From Allocoleopsis sp036703385 (GTDB lineage: Bacteria > Cyanobacteriota > Cyanobacteriia > Cyanobacteriales > Coleofasciculaceae): DNA of 7,047 bases. Below the pieces are notes generated by a model, which worked only from the letters and a program-made list of their open reading frames with translations, ran no database searches and had not been told where the DNA came from. The stretch lies in assembly GCF_036703385.1 (NCBI RefSeq), contig NZ_DATNPA010000774.1:1-7047 (forward strand). The letters are read 5' to 3'. Positions 6,509 through 7,047 of this stretch are shown piece after piece. How positions within the stretch are numbered: the first letter of the stretch is position 1; every line of letters starts with the position of its first letter. The translations under genes were made by a program, and so were the position numbers.

Positions 6509-6529
6509 TCAGGAGTCAGGAGTCAGGAG
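6509..6529. repeat. Three tandem TCAGGAG heptamers
   Basis: TCAGGAG occurs three times without interruption (6509-6515, 6516-6522, 6523-6529) in the 138-base gap between the converging hydroxylase and amidase genes. It is a typical cyanobacterial short tandem repeat. I see no intrinsic terminator for either gene in this gap. Confidence 0.85.
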
Positions 6530-6588
6530 AGATAGAATTCTAAAGTACCTCAGAGTTGGGGGATATGAGGGGGCATTCCAAGAGTCAG

Positions 6589-7047
6589 TCAGGGCACGAC
6601 TGGAGCAGAAACAATTCCTTGAGTTTCTAGTACAGCCGCAACTCGTAAAATTAGTGCCTCATTGTAAGGTGCAGCAATAATTTGTACTCCCAACGGTAAG
6701 GCTCCAGGACGTTGAATTGGAACAGATAAGACAGGTAAACCAATAAAAGACAACGGTTGTGTGTACATTCCCAAATGGGCACGGATGGGTACTTCTTCCC
6801 CAGCAATAATCATCATTTCTTGACCGAGTGGTGGGGCAACACAAGGGGTTGTGGGGGCGAGAATAATATCAATATTTTGGAAGATTTCCCGGACGCGATC
6901 GCGATACCACTGCCTGAACCGTTGCGCCTGAATGTACCAATGAGAGGGAATTAAGGCACCAGCTAAAAAGCGATCGCGCGTTGCAGGGTCAAAATCTTGA
7001 GGGCGCGATCGCAAGTTAGTAAAATGCAGATTTGCCCCCTCAGACGC
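6589..7047 (-). CDS. AtzE-like amidase (amidase signature family), C-terminal part only
   Basis: The frame is open through the right edge; 152 C-terminal residues and the TGA at 6591-6589 are present. A TTG at 7014 is probably internal, because matching sequence (SEGANLHFTNL) continues upstream of it. The segment shows the amidase-signature C-terminal half: DFDPATRDRFLAGALIP, then WYIQAQRFRQW, the strand IDIILAPTTPCVAPP, TQPLSFIGLPVLSVP, LPLGVQIIAAP and a final helix. The catalytic Lys-Ser-Ser triad of the family lies in the N-terminal part, outside the window. The TRDRFLAGAL and LAPTTP pattern is closest, from memory, to AtzE-family amidohydrolases, which cleave carboxybiuret-type or related amides; other amidases such as GatA-like ones are less likely. 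It is convergent with the hydroxylase gene and shows no functional tie to it. Confidence 0.9.
   Translation of the reverse strand, partial: ASEGANLHFTNLRSRPQDFDPATRDRFLAGALIPSHWYIQAQRFRQWYRDRVREIFQNIDIILAPTTPCVAPPLGQEMMIIAGEEVPIRAHLGMYTQPLSFIGLPVLSVPIQRPGALPLGVQIIAAPYNEALILRVAAVLETQGIVSAPVVP
6895..7012. repeat. HIP1 palindromes (GCGATCGC), densest cluster
   Basis: Three perfect copies lie at 6895-6902, 6970-6977 and 7005-7012 within the amidase gene. Nine more occur at 531, 1038, 1515, 1629, 2073, 3582, 3741, 4351 and 4417 (start positions). In the kinase several encode Ala-Ile-Ala at equivalent places of the GAF repeats. HIP1 abundance is the main evidence for a cyanobacterial host. None occurs between about 4425 and 6894, which covers the oxygenase and hydroxylase genes. 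Confidence 0.9.

Overview
The window looks like cyanobacterial chromosome. I count twelve perfect copies of the palindrome GCGATCGC (HIP1), which is highly over-represented in cyanobacteria. Non-coding stretches carry short heptameric tandem repeats and a GGGGCGTA/TACGCCCC hairpin, both common in filamentous cyanobacterial genomes. The protein families also fit, but the genus cannot be read from this sequence.

Left part (1-2686, minus strand): the first 895 codons of a large soluble sensor histidine kinase, cut by the left edge. Its order is PAS, three GAF domains separated by coiled-coil linkers, then the phospho-acceptor His775. The second GAF carries both cysteines of a DXCF-type cyanobacteriochrome (Cys454 in D-P-C-F and Cys482 in C-H, 28 residues apart). 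The first GAF is a sister copy that keeps the C-H cysteine but has D-R-H-F. The kinase is therefore a candidate bilin photoreceptor, which is the most interesting item here.

Middle (2687-3569): about 880 bases without a convincing protein gene. They hold an AT-only tract upstream of the kinase, a hairpin-forming inverted repeat, two diverged copies of an 80-90 base direct repeat with heptamer tails, a 240-base segment between these copies that may fold as RNA, a GC-rich hairpin, and an orphan Shine-Dalgarno followed by a three-codon ORF.

Right-centre (3570-6450): a small oxidation-enzyme locus. On the minus strand a 2-oxoglutarate/Fe(II) oxygenase is followed after 27 bases by a DAO-family FAD oxidoreductase, probably one operon. 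Divergent from it, across a short AT-rich region, is a small membrane fatty acid hydroxylase/sterol desaturase-superfamily protein with its histidine boxes. The three could act on related substrates, but no substrate can be named.

Right edge (6589-7047, minus strand): the C-terminal 152 residues of an amidase-signature hydrolase most like the AtzE family, convergent with the hydroxylase gene across 138 bases that include a triple TCAGGAG repeat.
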